The notes: a model not told the origin generated them from the letters alone. Positions 1 through 8,227 are shown, counted from the first letter of the stretch. The stretch: DNA of 12,806 nucleotides from Acidobacteriaceae bacterium (GCA_019246575.1 JAFAQG010000721.1:1-12806), one strand, 5' to 3'. A program made the numbers and translations.

Positions 1-375
1 GTCGGCGAGCAGCACCGGATCTCCGGGCCTCACGTCCCGGGCAAAGTCGGGGTAGTTTGTCGATGCGATCTCACCCGTACCCTCTACCGGCTGCGTCGTT
101 ATCGTAAATATCGACTCGTTTTTCAGTTCATAAGGGCCGTCCTTGAACGTCCCGAGCCGGATCTTGGGTCCCTGCAGGTCCAGTAGAATGCCCGAGTGGA
201 CGCGCAATCTCGCGGCCATCTCACGTACCGCTTTGATCCTCCGGGCATGATCCTGCTGTGAGCCATGAGAAACATTGAGGCGGAACACATCAACACCTGC
301 TTCAAACAAACTGCGCAGGATATGTTCCGGGTCAGTCGACGGACCGAGAGTGGCTACTATTTTCGTCGCGCGCAT
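1..375 (-). CDS. pyk: Pyruvate kinase, N-terminal part (cut by window edge)
   Basis: Pyruvate kinase converts phosphoenolpyruvate and ADP to pyruvate and ATP in the last step of glycolysis, in the cytoplasm. The minus-strand reading frame is open from the ATG at 375 to the window edge, giving 125 residues. It shows the family's opening TKIVATLGPS strand, the substrate and K+ binding segment FRLNVSHG at about residues 31-38, and LLDLQGPKIRLG at about 64-75. It then enters the lid (B) domain with PVLLAD at the edge. A complete enzyme is usually about 470 residues, so roughly three quarters, including the allosteric C domain, lies to the left. The start is the first ATG giving the conserved N-terminus; an ATG at 379 is out of frame. 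The gene is divergent from ftsK across a 165-base gap. Identification rests on motifs seen directly and is secure. Confidence 0.96.
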   Translation of the reverse strand, partial: MRATKIVATLGPSTDPEHILRSLFEAGVDVFRLNVSHGSQQDHARRIKAVREMAARLRVHSGILLDLQGPKIRLGTFKDGPYELKNESIFTITTQPVEGTGEIASTNYPDFARDVRPGDPVLLAD

Positions 376-408
376 TCATTCACTAGTAACGGCCATAACT
401 TTCGATCG

Positions 409-426
409 CTGAAGTCCTCACTTCAG
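409..426. promoter_or_regulatory. Perfect 7-bp inverted repeat in the pyk/ftsK intergenic region
   Basis: CTGAAGT (409-415) and ACTTCAG (420-426) are perfect reverse complements separated by CCTC. The repeat lies 33 bases upstream of the pyk start and 114 bases upstream of ftsK. It could be a hairpin in the pyk leader or an operator. No T-tract follows on either strand, so it is not a typical terminator. The function is not known. Confidence 0.35.
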
Positions 427-474
427 AGATGCCGACGTGTGGTTACACTCATTATGCGCGGCTCGCGTCATCGA

Positions 475-505
475 TTCACAGTGTTTCATTTAACTTTGGC
501 ATAAT
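475..505 (+). promoter_or_regulatory. Possible sigma-70-like promoter for ftsK
   Basis: TTCACA at 475-480 resembles a -35 box and CATAAT at 500-505 resembles a -10 box, each matching five of six consensus positions. The 19-base spacer is longer than the usual 17, which weakens the call. A start near 512 would leave a leader of about 30 bases before the ftsK ATG at 541. No strong Shine-Dalgarno sequence precedes that ATG. Confidence 0.35.
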
Positions 506-540
506 AGAGTCGCTCTGGCTGTATTCTTCCGCACTCGCGG

Positions 541-2904
541 ATGACATTACTGTGCCCGTCTCGCTACACGCGTCTTAACGAAGCCGTCGGGTTTCTATTG
601 CTGCTGCTCGGCTTGGCCGTTGCGCTAAGTCTGGCTTCCTACTCGCCAGCAGACCCATCCTGGAACACCGCGACGGCCCTCGCACGCACCGACAATTGGT
701 TGGGCATCTCCGGCGCGAAGTGGTCCGATCTGCTGCTGCAGACTTTTGGGATCAGCGCATTCTTGTTGCCGGTTCACCTCTGGGTCCTGGGAATTAAATG
801 GCTTCGTTCGTCACCAGTCGAAAGCCCCTGGTTTCGCGTTTTCGGTAGCCTCGCCCTATGGTTCTGCGTCTCCGCCGGCTGCGGCCTGCTCCCGTCCGCC
901 AAGTTGTTCGGCACAATCGGGGCCAGCGGTATGGCAGGAATGGTGATTGCGGACTACCTGACGGCGCGCTTCGATGTAACTGGAGCGGCTATCATCACTG
1001 CCGCCGCCGCGGTCCTTGCGTTGTATTTCGCCTCGACGTTCGAGGTCTCGACGCTTATGCGCTGGCTCAGCGGCCCCATGGCTCGCTGGAACGCTTTCGT
1101 CGAACGGTGGCGCGCTACCCGCAAAGCCAAACGTCAGGCCGCTATCGAGAGGGCAAAAGCTCGGGCTGCCGAACGGGTTGCGCGCCGGATCAGAAGCAAC
1201 GCTCCAGCAGTCCGCGCAATAGCATCCACCTTTGTCCCGCCCGATAATCCGCCATTCGATGTTGAGCCGGAGCAATCCGGCACCGAAGAAGACGACGACA
1301 TCCCGATCCGCCCACTCGATCTCCAGCCTACGGTGAGCGCGGACGAACGAACCGATGAAGAAGAGCTTATTGACAGCGACGACGAGGCGGACCGCTCGCC
1401 TGAACCCAAGCCCCAGCAAAAGCGTCTGTACCGACTGCCCTCGACCGAACTCCTCAATGACATCCCGCTCGGCAACGGCTATGACAGCCAGGAGCTGAAA
1501 GATATCGCTGCTCGCATCAAGTCCAAACTTGAAGAGTTCAATGTGCGCGGTTCAGTCGTGCAGATCAATCCCGGCCCCGTCGTTACCACGTTCGAATACA
1601 AGCCGGAAGCGGGCGTGAAGTACAGTCGCATAACCACCCTGACGGAAGATCTGTGCCTCGGTCTACAAGCGGAATCAGTCCTGATTGAGCGCCTGCCGGG
1701 AAGGCCAACGGTCGGCATTGAGGTGCCCAATTCGAAACGCGAGCTGATCAGCTTGCGCGCAATCCTCGAGTCCGGCGAGTTCCGCGAGGCCTCCTCCCGG
1801 ATGTCGGTCGCGCTTGGCAAAGACATCAACGGCCGCATCAAGGTAGCTTCGCTCGAGAGTATGCCCCACCTGCTGATTGCCGGGTCCACCGGGTCGGGCA
1901 AAAGCGTCATGCTCAACGCGATGATCATGTCGTTCCTGTTCAAGGCGACACCCGATGAAGTGCGCATGATCATGGTAGATCCGAAGCGCGTCGAGCTGGG
2001 AATCTACGAAGGCATTCCGCATCTCCTCACGCCTGTCATTACGGAACCAAAAAAAGCGACTAATGCTCTGCGGAACGCGGTGCTCGAAATGGACCGCCGG
2101 CTTAAGCTGCTGGCTGAGCACGGAGTGCGAAACATCGATCAGTACAACCGCAAGGTGGCGCAATTGCGCGAGCAACCACGGGCTTTATTCGATGAGGGCG
2201 AAACCGAGGAACAGGATCTTGAACCGTTGCCCTACATCCTCATCCTTATTGACGAGTTGGCGGATCTCATGATGATTGAACGCGCGAACGTTGAGGAATG
2301 CATCACGCGGCTGGCGCAGATGGCGCGCGCGGTGGGGATGCACTTGGTACTCGCCACGCAGCGTCCTAGTGTAGACGTAATCACAGGACTTATCAAAGCG
2401 AATTTTCCTTCGCGTCTCAGTTTCCGGGTTGCAACTCGAGTTGACTCGCGGACTGTGCTTGACACCATGGGAGCCGAGCACCTGCTGGGCAAGGGCGACA
2501 TGCTGTTTCTGCCGCCCGGGTCGTCGCGGTTGACGCGTGTACACGGCGCGTTCGTCAGCGAAATTGAAATAAATCGTGTCGTTGAGTTTTGGAAGCAGCA
2601 AGCCGCGCCTGAATATGACCGCAGCTACCTTTTGGCGCCTCCGTCGGAACAGAGTGAAGAAGCCGACGATTTGGAGAGTGAGCAGGATCCTATGTACGAG
2701 GATGCCGTTCGCGTTGTCCTCGAGATGGGCAAGGCATCCACATCCACATTACAGCGGCGATTACGGCTTGGCTATGGCCGAGCGGCGCGCATCCTGGACA
2801 TGATGCATCGCGAAGGAATTATCGGACCTCCGGACGGCAGCAAACCGCGGGAGGTCCTCAAGAGACCCGATTGGTTACGGGAAGTAGAGGAGCAGTATAG
2901 GTAG
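541..2904 (+). CDS. ftsK: DNA translocase FtsK (FtsK/SpoIIIE family)
   Basis: FtsK sits at the division septum, pumps double-stranded DNA and directs chromosome-dimer resolution at dif. This 787-residue protein has the family's whole plan. There are four to five membrane segments at about residues 14-33, 65-87, 98-117, 127-141 and 147-164. A basic then very acidic linker runs to about residue 295. The RecA-like motor has Walker A GSTGSGKS at 448-455 and Walker B ILILIDEL at 566-573, followed by ATQRPSVDVITGLIKAN and GAEHLLGKGDMLFLPPGS. A winged-helix gamma domain starts near 718 and contains LQRRLRLGYGRAARILD and GPPDGSKPREVL, the part that in other bacteria reads KOPS-type polar sequences and contacts XerD. 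The length fits short-linker FtsK proteins, unlike the 1300-residue E. coli form. The ATG at 541 is the first usable start after an in-frame stop at 505-507. The gene ends 8 bases from the convergent Wzz-like gene. Confidence 0.97.
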   Translation: MTLLCPSRYTRLNEAVGFLLLLLGLAVALSLASYSPADPSWNTATALARTDNWLGISGAKWSDLLLQTFGISAFLLPVHLWVLGIKWLRSSPVESPWFRVFGSLALWFCVSAGCGLLPSAKLFGTIGASGMAGMVIADYLTARFDVTGAAIITAAAAVLALYFASTFEVSTLMRWLSGPMARWNAFVERWRATRKAKRQAAIERAKARAAERVARRIRSNAPAVRAIASTFVPPDNPPFDVEPEQSGTEEDDDIPIRPLDLQPTVSADERTDEEELIDSDDEADRSPEPKPQQKRLYRLPSTELLNDIPLGNGYDSQELKDIAARIKSKLEEFNVRGSVVQINPGPVVTTFEYKPEAGVKYSRITTLTEDLCLGLQAESVLIERLPGRPTVGIEVPNSKRELISLRAILESGEFREASSRMSVALGKDINGRIKVASLESMPHLLIAGSTGSGKSVMLNAMIMSFLFKATPDEVRMIMVDPKRVELGIYEGIPHLLTPVITEPKKATNALRNAVLEMDRRLKLLAEHGVRNIDQYNRKVAQLREQPRALFDEGETEEQDLEPLPYILILIDELADLMMIERANVEECITRLAQMARAVGMHLVLATQRPSVDVITGLIKANFPSRLSFRVATRVDSRTVLDTMGAEHLLGKGDMLFLPPGSSRLTRVHGAFVSEIEINRVVEFWKQQAAPEYDRSYLLAPPSEQSEEADDLESEQDPMYEDAVRVVLEMGKASTSTLQRRLRLGYGRAARILDMMHREGIIGPPDGSKPREVLKRPDWLREVEEQYR

Positions 2905-2912
2905 GCCGTTGG

Positions 2913-4337
2913 TTAGGTCTCTGTTCGTCTGACTGCAGAATAGGCTGCGTATGTCAGAAGCGCGCTCGGACTGAGAAACTCTACTGTCACGACAAACAGC
3001 GCGCCGAAACAAAACGACAGAACAGCCGCCACGGTCACATCGGTCCCCACGTCGGGCGTCGAGGGCTGAGCAGGAATGGCCGGGCTTTCTGCGACGGTCA
3101 CGTTTGAGACTTCATCGGCAGCAACCGATTGAGCGATGCGCGCCTCTTCCTGCTTTCGCGAATAAAGCAGATAACGATCTTCGCTCTGTTTCACTTCTCG
3201 GAGCAGGGCGTCGTGCTTGATGGCTGCAGAGGCGAGCTGATCTACGCCTTTCCTGTAACGCTCGGCGATATTCTTCAACCGATCTCTAAGATCTTGCAAT
3301 CCGGCCAGCTCGACTTCGGCATCGACAAGATCGCTTTCCGCAGTCTGCTGTACCTGGTTAATAACCGTTATTTGATTGTCGCCGGCGTCAGTCGAAACAG
3401 AAGCAAATGCGCGCTCAGTTTTTTCGGTTTGCTGATTTTCTTCACGCACCCGGTGATCCGCACGCCACAGCCTCGGTATGAAACGCGCCGCGCGTTCCTT
3501 GAATCCCGCGAGCATGATGGTCCCGTGCGCCCTGTTACCCGAATCAACCTGAGCTTCCGATCTGGTCGCAGCAGTCGTGCGAAGCCTTTGCAATTTCTCA
3601 CGGGCTGCCGATACCTTTCTTCGGCATTGCGCGACTTGTGCGTCCGCCTGTTCGAAGGCCGCTTGAGCTTCCACCGCTCGTTTCGCAAATGCTTCGCGTT
3701 CTCCCGGAAGCACGAGAGTACTGTATGCCTTGCGGAAATTCACTAGATCCTCTTCGGCGCGCTGTAATCCTTGAGACCAGAAAACACTCTGATGCTGCAA
3801 GAACTTCAAATTGCCCTTGGCCGGGCGTGCCTCACCGTGTATCTCCACATACGCATCGGCAAGTTGCCTTAGAACTGCTGCTGCGGTATCTGGACTCGCG
3901 GCCGCGTACGCTACTTCGATAACGTTCGAATCCTTTATTGCGCTGGTCTTGAGATCGTCTTTGAGCCTGCGAACCGCTTTCTCAATGGTCAGTGACGATG
4001 TCTCACCTACCGAGTCGGAAGCGCCGAACTCGAGCTTTTGCAAACCGGTTTTCAGAACAACTTTTCTTAGCACATCGGAGCTCTTCAGCACCTGAATTTC
4101 GGAATTTATGTTCCGCTGAGTGGGGCTGACGATGCGCTCACTTTCGCTCTTCACCAATAGCTTCATGTGCGATTCGAACTTCTTCGGAAGCAGCAGAATG
4201 AGCGCCAGGCCGATGGTAAATAAAGTGGCTGATGAGCCAAGCAGCAGCCTCCACCGTGCCTGAAGTGCATAGAGCAACGGCTGCGGTGCAAGCCAGGCCC
4301 GTTCGCGGCGATACGGAGGTAAATAACGTAGTGTCAT
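2913..4337 (-). CDS. Wzz/GumC-like polysaccharide co-polymerase (chain-length determinant family)
   Basis: The 474-residue protein has the layout of polysaccharide co-polymerases, inner-membrane proteins that control chain length or export of O-antigen, capsule or exopolysaccharide. There is a short cytoplasmic start, a membrane segment at about residues 31-50, a long periplasmic region rich in heptad-like Ala/Glu/Arg/Leu helices (about 165-390), a proline-rich motif PAIPAQPSTPD at about 419-429, and a second membrane segment at about 434-457. The SEDRYLLYSRKQEEARIAQS stretch before the proline motif is typical of GumC-type members. The protein stops about 17 residues after the last membrane segment, so it has no C-terminal BY-kinase domain. 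No glycosyltransferase, flippase, polymerase or outer-membrane export gene is in the window, so the polymer it serves is unknown. The start at 4337 is preceded by GGAAAG, placed closer than usual. Confidence 0.82.
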   Translation of the reverse strand: MTLRYLPPYRRERAWLAPQPLLYALQARWRLLLGSSATLFTIGLALILLLPKKFESHMKLLVKSESERIVSPTQRNINSEIQVLKSSDVLRKVVLKTGLQKLEFGASDSVGETSSLTIEKAVRRLKDDLKTSAIKDSNVIEVAYAAASPDTAAAVLRQLADAYVEIHGEARPAKGNLKFLQHQSVFWSQGLQRAEEDLVNFRKAYSTLVLPGEREAFAKRAVEAQAAFEQADAQVAQCRRKVSAAREKLQRLRTTAATRSEAQVDSGNRAHGTIMLAGFKERAARFIPRLWRADHRVREENQQTEKTERAFASVSTDAGDNQITVINQVQQTAESDLVDAEVELAGLQDLRDRLKNIAERYRKGVDQLASAAIKHDALLREVKQSEDRYLLYSRKQEEARIAQSVAADEVSNVTVAESPAIPAQPSTPDVGTDVTVAAVLSFCFGALFVVTVEFLSPSALLTYAAYSAVRRTET

Positions 4338-4353
4338 CTTTCCGATGAGCCGT

Positions 4354-4365
4354 CCGCCGGCGGAT
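4354..4365. promoter_or_regulatory. 12-bp perfect palindrome upstream of the Wzz-like gene
   Basis: TCCGCCGGCGGA is its own reverse complement and lies 17-28 bases upstream of the minus-strand start at 4337. It could be an operator or a small leader hairpin. In GC-rich DNA such a palindrome can also arise by chance, so the call is tentative. Confidence 0.25.
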
Positions 4366-4547
4366 TCAGACTAGGTGTCGCGCCCAATTTCGACATAAGA
4401 GAAAGCATTAACGCAGTATTCGGCTGTGGTGTTCATCTGAAAGTATCATTTGCCGTGTGAAATCATCAACGACTTAACCGTGAGCAAAAGTCAGGCATGT
4501 ACTGGGACTCGGAAGCTGATCCCGTTCGCAACCGCCGCACCAGATCA

Positions 4548-4567
4548 GTACTTACCGGTACTTACAG
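4548..4567. repeat. Two tandem 10-bp units (GTACTTACCG, GTACTTACAG)
   Basis: Two adjacent decamers share the first eight bases and are spaced by one helical turn, 115 bases upstream of the ABC ATPase start. The junction also contains the palindrome TACCGGTA (4553-4560). This could be a regulator site for the ABC unit, but with only two copies the evidence is slight. Confidence 0.3.
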
Positions 4568-4681
4568 CCCAGTAAACGGGACCACAGCTCAACCGACGAA
4601 TCGCCGCGATACACGCGCGCCGACTTTCTTGCCGGTCAGTACCGCGAGACCCCGAACCCCGTCCAGCGTAGTAGGCTATGG

Positions 4682-6385
4682 ATGGCCGTGAACTCCCCGC
4701 TTGCCGAAAAGCTGCAACTGCTCGTGTCATCAGGGCACGCCGAACAGGCCTCAGCCCTCATCCAGCAACTCGACTCAGAGGCATTTTCGGCTATGTTTTT
4801 AAGCCTGCCGTTCGAGTATCAGCAGAATGTTTTTTGTGATTTTCCGGTCGAGTTTGCCGGCAAAGCTGTCGCAATTTTGCCGTATTACCACTCTTACGTG
4901 CTCTTGCATGGCTGTCCGCCGGCGCGGATGAAGGCCATCGTCGATGCAATGAATCCCGCCGAGAGGCTGCAGTTCTTCGACGAGCTTCCGGAACAAACAT
5001 GGCAACGCTTGATGGACGAGCTCGCGGAGACTGCACCGGGGGTGGGCGAAGCCGGTTTCGAACGTGTTGCCCGGCCAAGTCGAACTGCTCGCACGGCGGA
5101 AACCATCGTGGAAGCAATCGGCATCGAGAAGAGCTTTCCAGTTCCGGCGGGCGGTTCCATACAGGTGATTGCACCGTTAACGCTGCGAATTCACGCCGGC
5201 GAAATCGTCGCGCTTCTTGGACCTTCCGGTTCCGGCAAATCGACTCTTTTGCGAATCTTATCGGGCCTAACGCCTGCGTCCGAGGGCGAAGTGATCTGGA
5301 ACGGCACACCGCTTGCGCAGTGCGCGCCCAATGTTGCGATCGTGTTTCAAAGCTTCGCGCTGTTTCCCTGGCTCACTGTGACAGAGAACGTTCAAGTTCC
5401 GCTACTTGCGCGGGGCATGGAGCGGTCGGAGCGAGAGTCGCGGGCTCTCGCATGCATTCGCTCGGTCGGATTGCAGGCATTCGAGAATGCCTACCCGAAG
5501 GAGTTGTCGGGGGGAATGAAGCAACGAGTCGGCTTCGCGCGTGCGCTTGCGGTAGAGCCCGAAATTCTATTTATGGACGAACCATTCTCCGCGTTAGACG
5601 TGCTTACGGCCGATAACTTACGCGGCGAATTACTCGAGCTATGGCTCGGGCGAAAGATTACAACCAGAAGTATTTTTTTAGTGACTCACAACATTGAGGA
5701 AGCTGTCCTGCTAGCTGACCGAATCATCGTTCTGGGGAGGAACCCGGCCCGAATTCGCGCCGACTTCCCTTTGCCGCTAAAGCAGCCGAGGCAGCGCAAC
5801 TCAGCGGAGTTTCTCATTTACGTCGACTATATATACAAGCTCATAACGCAACCGGAACTTCGCGCCGCCCCGCCTGCCGTTTCAGCAAGAGATCGTAAAC
5901 CGTCGTATGTGGCGCTTCCGCATGCCCGGCCTGGCGCAATCGCAGGACTTCTTGAGTTAGTTATGGATCACGGCGGTCAGGCCGACTTGTATCGAATCGC
6001 AGAGCAGTTGCACATGGAGATCGACGATCTGCTGCCGATTGTTGAGGCTGCAGCCTTACTCTCATTCGCAAAGCTGGAAAAAGGAGACGTGGAAGTCACT
6101 CCGGCGGGCAGCGATTTTGCGCAGGCCGACATCGCAACTCGCAAACTTCTATTTCGCAACGCCTCTCTCGAGAGCGTGCCTCTGTTGCAGCAGATCAATA
6201 ACACGCTGACAGCGAAATCAGACCATATGATGCCGCTGGAGTTTTTTCGCGATATCTTGGACGAGCACTTGGCTCAACAGGAAGTCGACCGTCAGATCGA
6301 AACCGCTATAAACTGGGGCCGCTACGCCGGCCTATTCTTATACGACGCCGATAACGACACTGTCTATCTCTCGCGCAACTTGTGA
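4682..6385 (+). CDS. ABC transporter ATPase with MgtE_N-like front domain and AAA-associated C-terminal domain
   Basis: The 567-residue protein has three parts. Residues 6-117 form helical repeats such as PAERLQFFDELPEQTWQRLM, resembling the cytoplasmic N-domain of the Mg2+ channel MgtE (PF03448-like). Residues 142-375 form an ABC ATPase of the nitrate/sulfonate/taurine type: Walker A GPSGSGKS at 180-187, Q-loop Q223, signature LSGGMKQ at 275-281, Walker B ILFMDEP at 295-301 and switch histidine H336. All catalytic positions are present. Residues 415-567 match the AAA-associated C-terminal domain (PF09821 type), with DLYRIAEQL, DDLLPIVEA and INWGRYAGLFLYD. The usual relatives are about 430-450 residues, so the front domain is extra. 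The enzyme should energise the permease encoded 28 bases downstream. The substrate is unknown. The start follows weak AGTAGG; a GTG at 4688 is an alternative. ATPase assignment is firm; the MgtE_N call is inferred from pattern. Confidence 0.9.
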   Translation: MAVNSPLAEKLQLLVSSGHAEQASALIQQLDSEAFSAMFLSLPFEYQQNVFCDFPVEFAGKAVAILPYYHSYVLLHGCPPARMKAIVDAMNPAERLQFFDELPEQTWQRLMDELAETAPGVGEAGFERVARPSRTARTAETIVEAIGIEKSFPVPAGGSIQVIAPLTLRIHAGEIVALLGPSGSGKSTLLRILSGLTPASEGEVIWNGTPLAQCAPNVAIVFQSFALFPWLTVTENVQVPLLARGMERSERESRALACIRSVGLQAFENAYPKELSGGMKQRVGFARALAVEPEILFMDEPFSALDVLTADNLRGELLELWLGRKITTRSIFLVTHNIEEAVLLADRIIVLGRNPARIRADFPLPLKQPRQRNSAEFLIYVDYIYKLITQPELRAAPPAVSARDRKPSYVALPHARPGAIAGLLELVMDHGGQADLYRIAEQLHMEIDDLLPIVEAAALLSFAKLEKGDVEVTPAGSDFAQADIATRKLLFRNASLESVPLLQQINNTLTAKSDHMMPLEFFRDILDEHLAQQEVDRQIETAINWGRYAGLFLYDADNDTVYLSRNL

Positions 6386-6413
6386 GCGCGCCCATTGACC
6401 GAGGCGACAACGC

Positions 6414-8171
6414 ATGATGCGGTTACAGCAGCAACCGGCAACGGCGCTAAAACCCTCAATCTCACTCAGGCTGGCAAGTGGCTTACCTGCCCTTGCGAGA
6501 GATGTGCCCATACTCCTGGCCGGAATTGCGGTCTTTTACGGGCTCTTGTCGCTCGGACATTACTGGGCAGGTCCGGTGCAGAGCCGCGCAGAAATCTCTC
6601 TGAATGCTCGAATGCTTCCGCGGTATGCGTTTTTCTCAGTCGCCAGAATCTGCATAGCGTACTGCTTTAGCCTGGTTTTCACGCTTGTCTACGCCTACAT
6701 AGCTGCCCATAATTCCGCAGCCGAGCGATTCATGATCCCGCTGTTAGACACTCTGCAATCGATTCCTGTGCTCAGCTTCCTGCCTGGGGTCATGTTGACG
6801 ATGATTGCCCTTTTCCCGAGCAGACAGGCAGGTTTGGAAGCGGGATCGATCCTGCTGATCGTGACCGGGCAGGTCTGGAACATGGCGTTCAGTGTCTATT
6901 CGTCTATGAAGAGCATTCCTTACGAGATGCTCGAGGCGGCTCACGTCTATCGCTTGAGCTGGTGGCAAAAATTTACACAACTTGAGTTGCCGTTTGCCGC
7001 GATCGGACTTGTGTGGAATTCCATCATGTCTGTCGCGGGCGCCTGGTTCTTCCTCATGGCTTGCGAAATGTTCGTGCTTGGCAACCGCGATCTTCGACTA
7101 CCCGGGCTGGGCTCGTATCTGCAGACCGCATCCGACGCAGGCGATTTCAAAGCCATTGCTCTAGGTCTCGGGACGATGATTTTTGTCATCGTCGTCATGG
7201 ACCAGGTCATCTGGCGCCCGCTCATTGCATGGAGCGACAAATTCAAATTCGAGCAGGTGGAAGCTTCAGCCGTCCCCCGATCGCCCGTTCTCGATTTGCT
7301 GAGGCGTTCGATGCTCGTGAAGAGCGTCAGGCGGGCGGTATTGTCGCCCCTCCACGAGACTGTCTGGTTATACTTCGCCCGCACGGTGCCCGGAGCGCAC
7401 GCGCGCGTACCTAGACGCTCTATCGCAAGAGGGCTGAGGCGCGCCGGTTTGCTGGGCCTCGTCTCCGTTCTGGTATTTGCGACTGCACGGATGGCCGCCA
7501 CCGTCGCTCACATGTCCCTGCCCGACTTCGAACAAGTCTGCAGGGGAACGGTCGCGACGTTCTTTCGCGTGGAGTTTGCACTGGTTTTGGCTGCGTTGTG
7601 GACCGTGCCGGCTGGAGTTTACGTCGGGCTTCGTCCGAAACTCGCGGCCGTGGCACAACCTCTTGCGCAGATCGCTGCCTCCGTTCCCGCGACGGCGCTG
7701 TTCCCGATCGTGATACTCGTATTAATTCGCGCGGGTGGCGGGCTTGGCATCGGCTCAATTGTGCTGCTGCTGTTGGGCACGCAATGGTACATCCTCTTCA
7801 ACGTAATTGCGGGCGCATCGGCAATACCGACCGATTTGAAAGAAGTTTGCAGAATCTTTCGGCTCCCCAGAATACAGCAGTGGCGCACACTAATTTTGCC
7901 GGCGCTGTTTCCGCAGCTGATCACAGGATTGGTCACCGCGTCGGGCGGAGCGTGGAATGCAAGTATTGTGGCGGAGTACTTTCATTTCCGAGGGCGCACG
8001 TTCTCAACGTTAGGATTAGGCGCTGTTATCAGCCTCGCGACAGATACCGGAAACATTCCGCTTCTGCTCGGTGCAACACTTGTCATGGCGGCCGTAGTCG
8101 TTACTATCAACCGGCTAGTCTGGAGGCGCCTTTACGCTGTAGCTGCCGAACGATTCAGGCTAGACACCTGA
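6414..8171 (+). CDS. ABC transporter permease, duplicated (two permease modules in one chain)
   Basis: This is a 585-residue inner-membrane protein made of two BPD_transp_1-type modules, about residues 30-275 and 345-580, joined by a basic cytoplasmic linker. It matches the duplicated anion-transport permease group (COG4986 type). Each half has the coupling-helix region that docks on the ATPase: EAAHVYRLSWWQKFTQLELP from E174, and EVCRIFRLPRIQQW from E477. Both lack the glycine found in the standard EAA loop, and the second has EVC instead of EAA. LPGLGSYL (229-236) and WRPLIAWSDKFKFE (267-280) are further family marks in module one. One chain supplies both halves of the channel, so with two ATPases it could make a complete transporter. 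No substrate-binding protein is encoded nearby. The start ATG at 6414 has GAGG 9 bases upstream and an in-frame stop at 6396-6398; ATG 6417 is an alternative. Confidence 0.9.
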   Translation: MMRLQQQPATALKPSISLRLASGLPALARDVPILLAGIAVFYGLLSLGHYWAGPVQSRAEISLNARMLPRYAFFSVARICIAYCFSLVFTLVYAYIAAHNSAAERFMIPLLDTLQSIPVLSFLPGVMLTMIALFPSRQAGLEAGSILLIVTGQVWNMAFSVYSSMKSIPYEMLEAAHVYRLSWWQKFTQLELPFAAIGLVWNSIMSVAGAWFFLMACEMFVLGNRDLRLPGLGSYLQTASDAGDFKAIALGLGTMIFVIVVMDQVIWRPLIAWSDKFKFEQVEASAVPRSPVLDLLRRSMLVKSVRRAVLSPLHETVWLYFARTVPGAHARVPRRSIARGLRRAGLLGLVSVLVFATARMAATVAHMSLPDFEQVCRGTVATFFRVEFALVLAALWTVPAGVYVGLRPKLAAVAQPLAQIAASVPATALFPIVILVLIRAGGGLGIGSIVLLLLGTQWYILFNVIAGASAIPTDLKEVCRIFRLPRIQQWRTLILPALFPQLITGLVTASGGAWNASIVAEYFHFRGRTFSTLGLGAVISLATDTGNIPLLLGATLVMAAVVVTINRLVWRRLYAVAAERFRLDT

Positions 8172-8227
8172 AGCTCGAGTGAGAACACTTTAGCTTGTCG
8201 ATTGAGCTCGTGTCGGGTAAGGCGAAT

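Larger units (their letters stand above)
4338..4681. other. Intergenic region between the Wzz-like gene and the ABC transporter unit
   Basis: This is a 344-base gap between divergent genes, and it should hold promoters for both. Weak candidates only: on the minus strand TTGATG (4464-4469) and GATACT (4442-4447) with a 16-base spacer, pointing at the Wzz-like gene; on the plus strand TATCAT (4444-4449) without a convincing -35 box. A 12-bp palindrome and a short tandem repeat are listed separately. A 64-codon open frame at 4497-4691 overlaps the next gene and shows no recognisable domain. I see no tRNA, riboswitch core or terminator. Confidence 0.5.

Noticed and set aside
856..1419. Long minus-strand open frame inside ftsK (187 codons)
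   Set aside because: It lies wholly within the clear ftsK coding frame, has no recognisable domain, and similar frames occur opposite all the GC-rich genes here.
2905..2912. Bidirectional terminator between ftsK and the Wzz-like gene
   Set aside because: The gap is only 8 bases and I see no stem with a T-run at either gene end.
4470..4681. Possible guanidine (ykkC) or metal riboswitch ahead of the ABC unit
   Set aside because: Only short GGGAC fragments are present; the conserved core elements of these riboswitches are not seen.
4497..4691. 64-codon open frame ending inside the ABC ATPase start
   Set aside because: Composition is Ser/Thr/Pro/Arg-rich without a domain or clear ribosome-binding site, and it overlaps the next gene out of frame.
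6395..6670. TTG-started frame at the beginning of the permease
   Set aside because: Its translation loses the hydrophobic pattern and stops early; the frame from 6414 gives the expected permease start with a GAGG ribosome-binding site.
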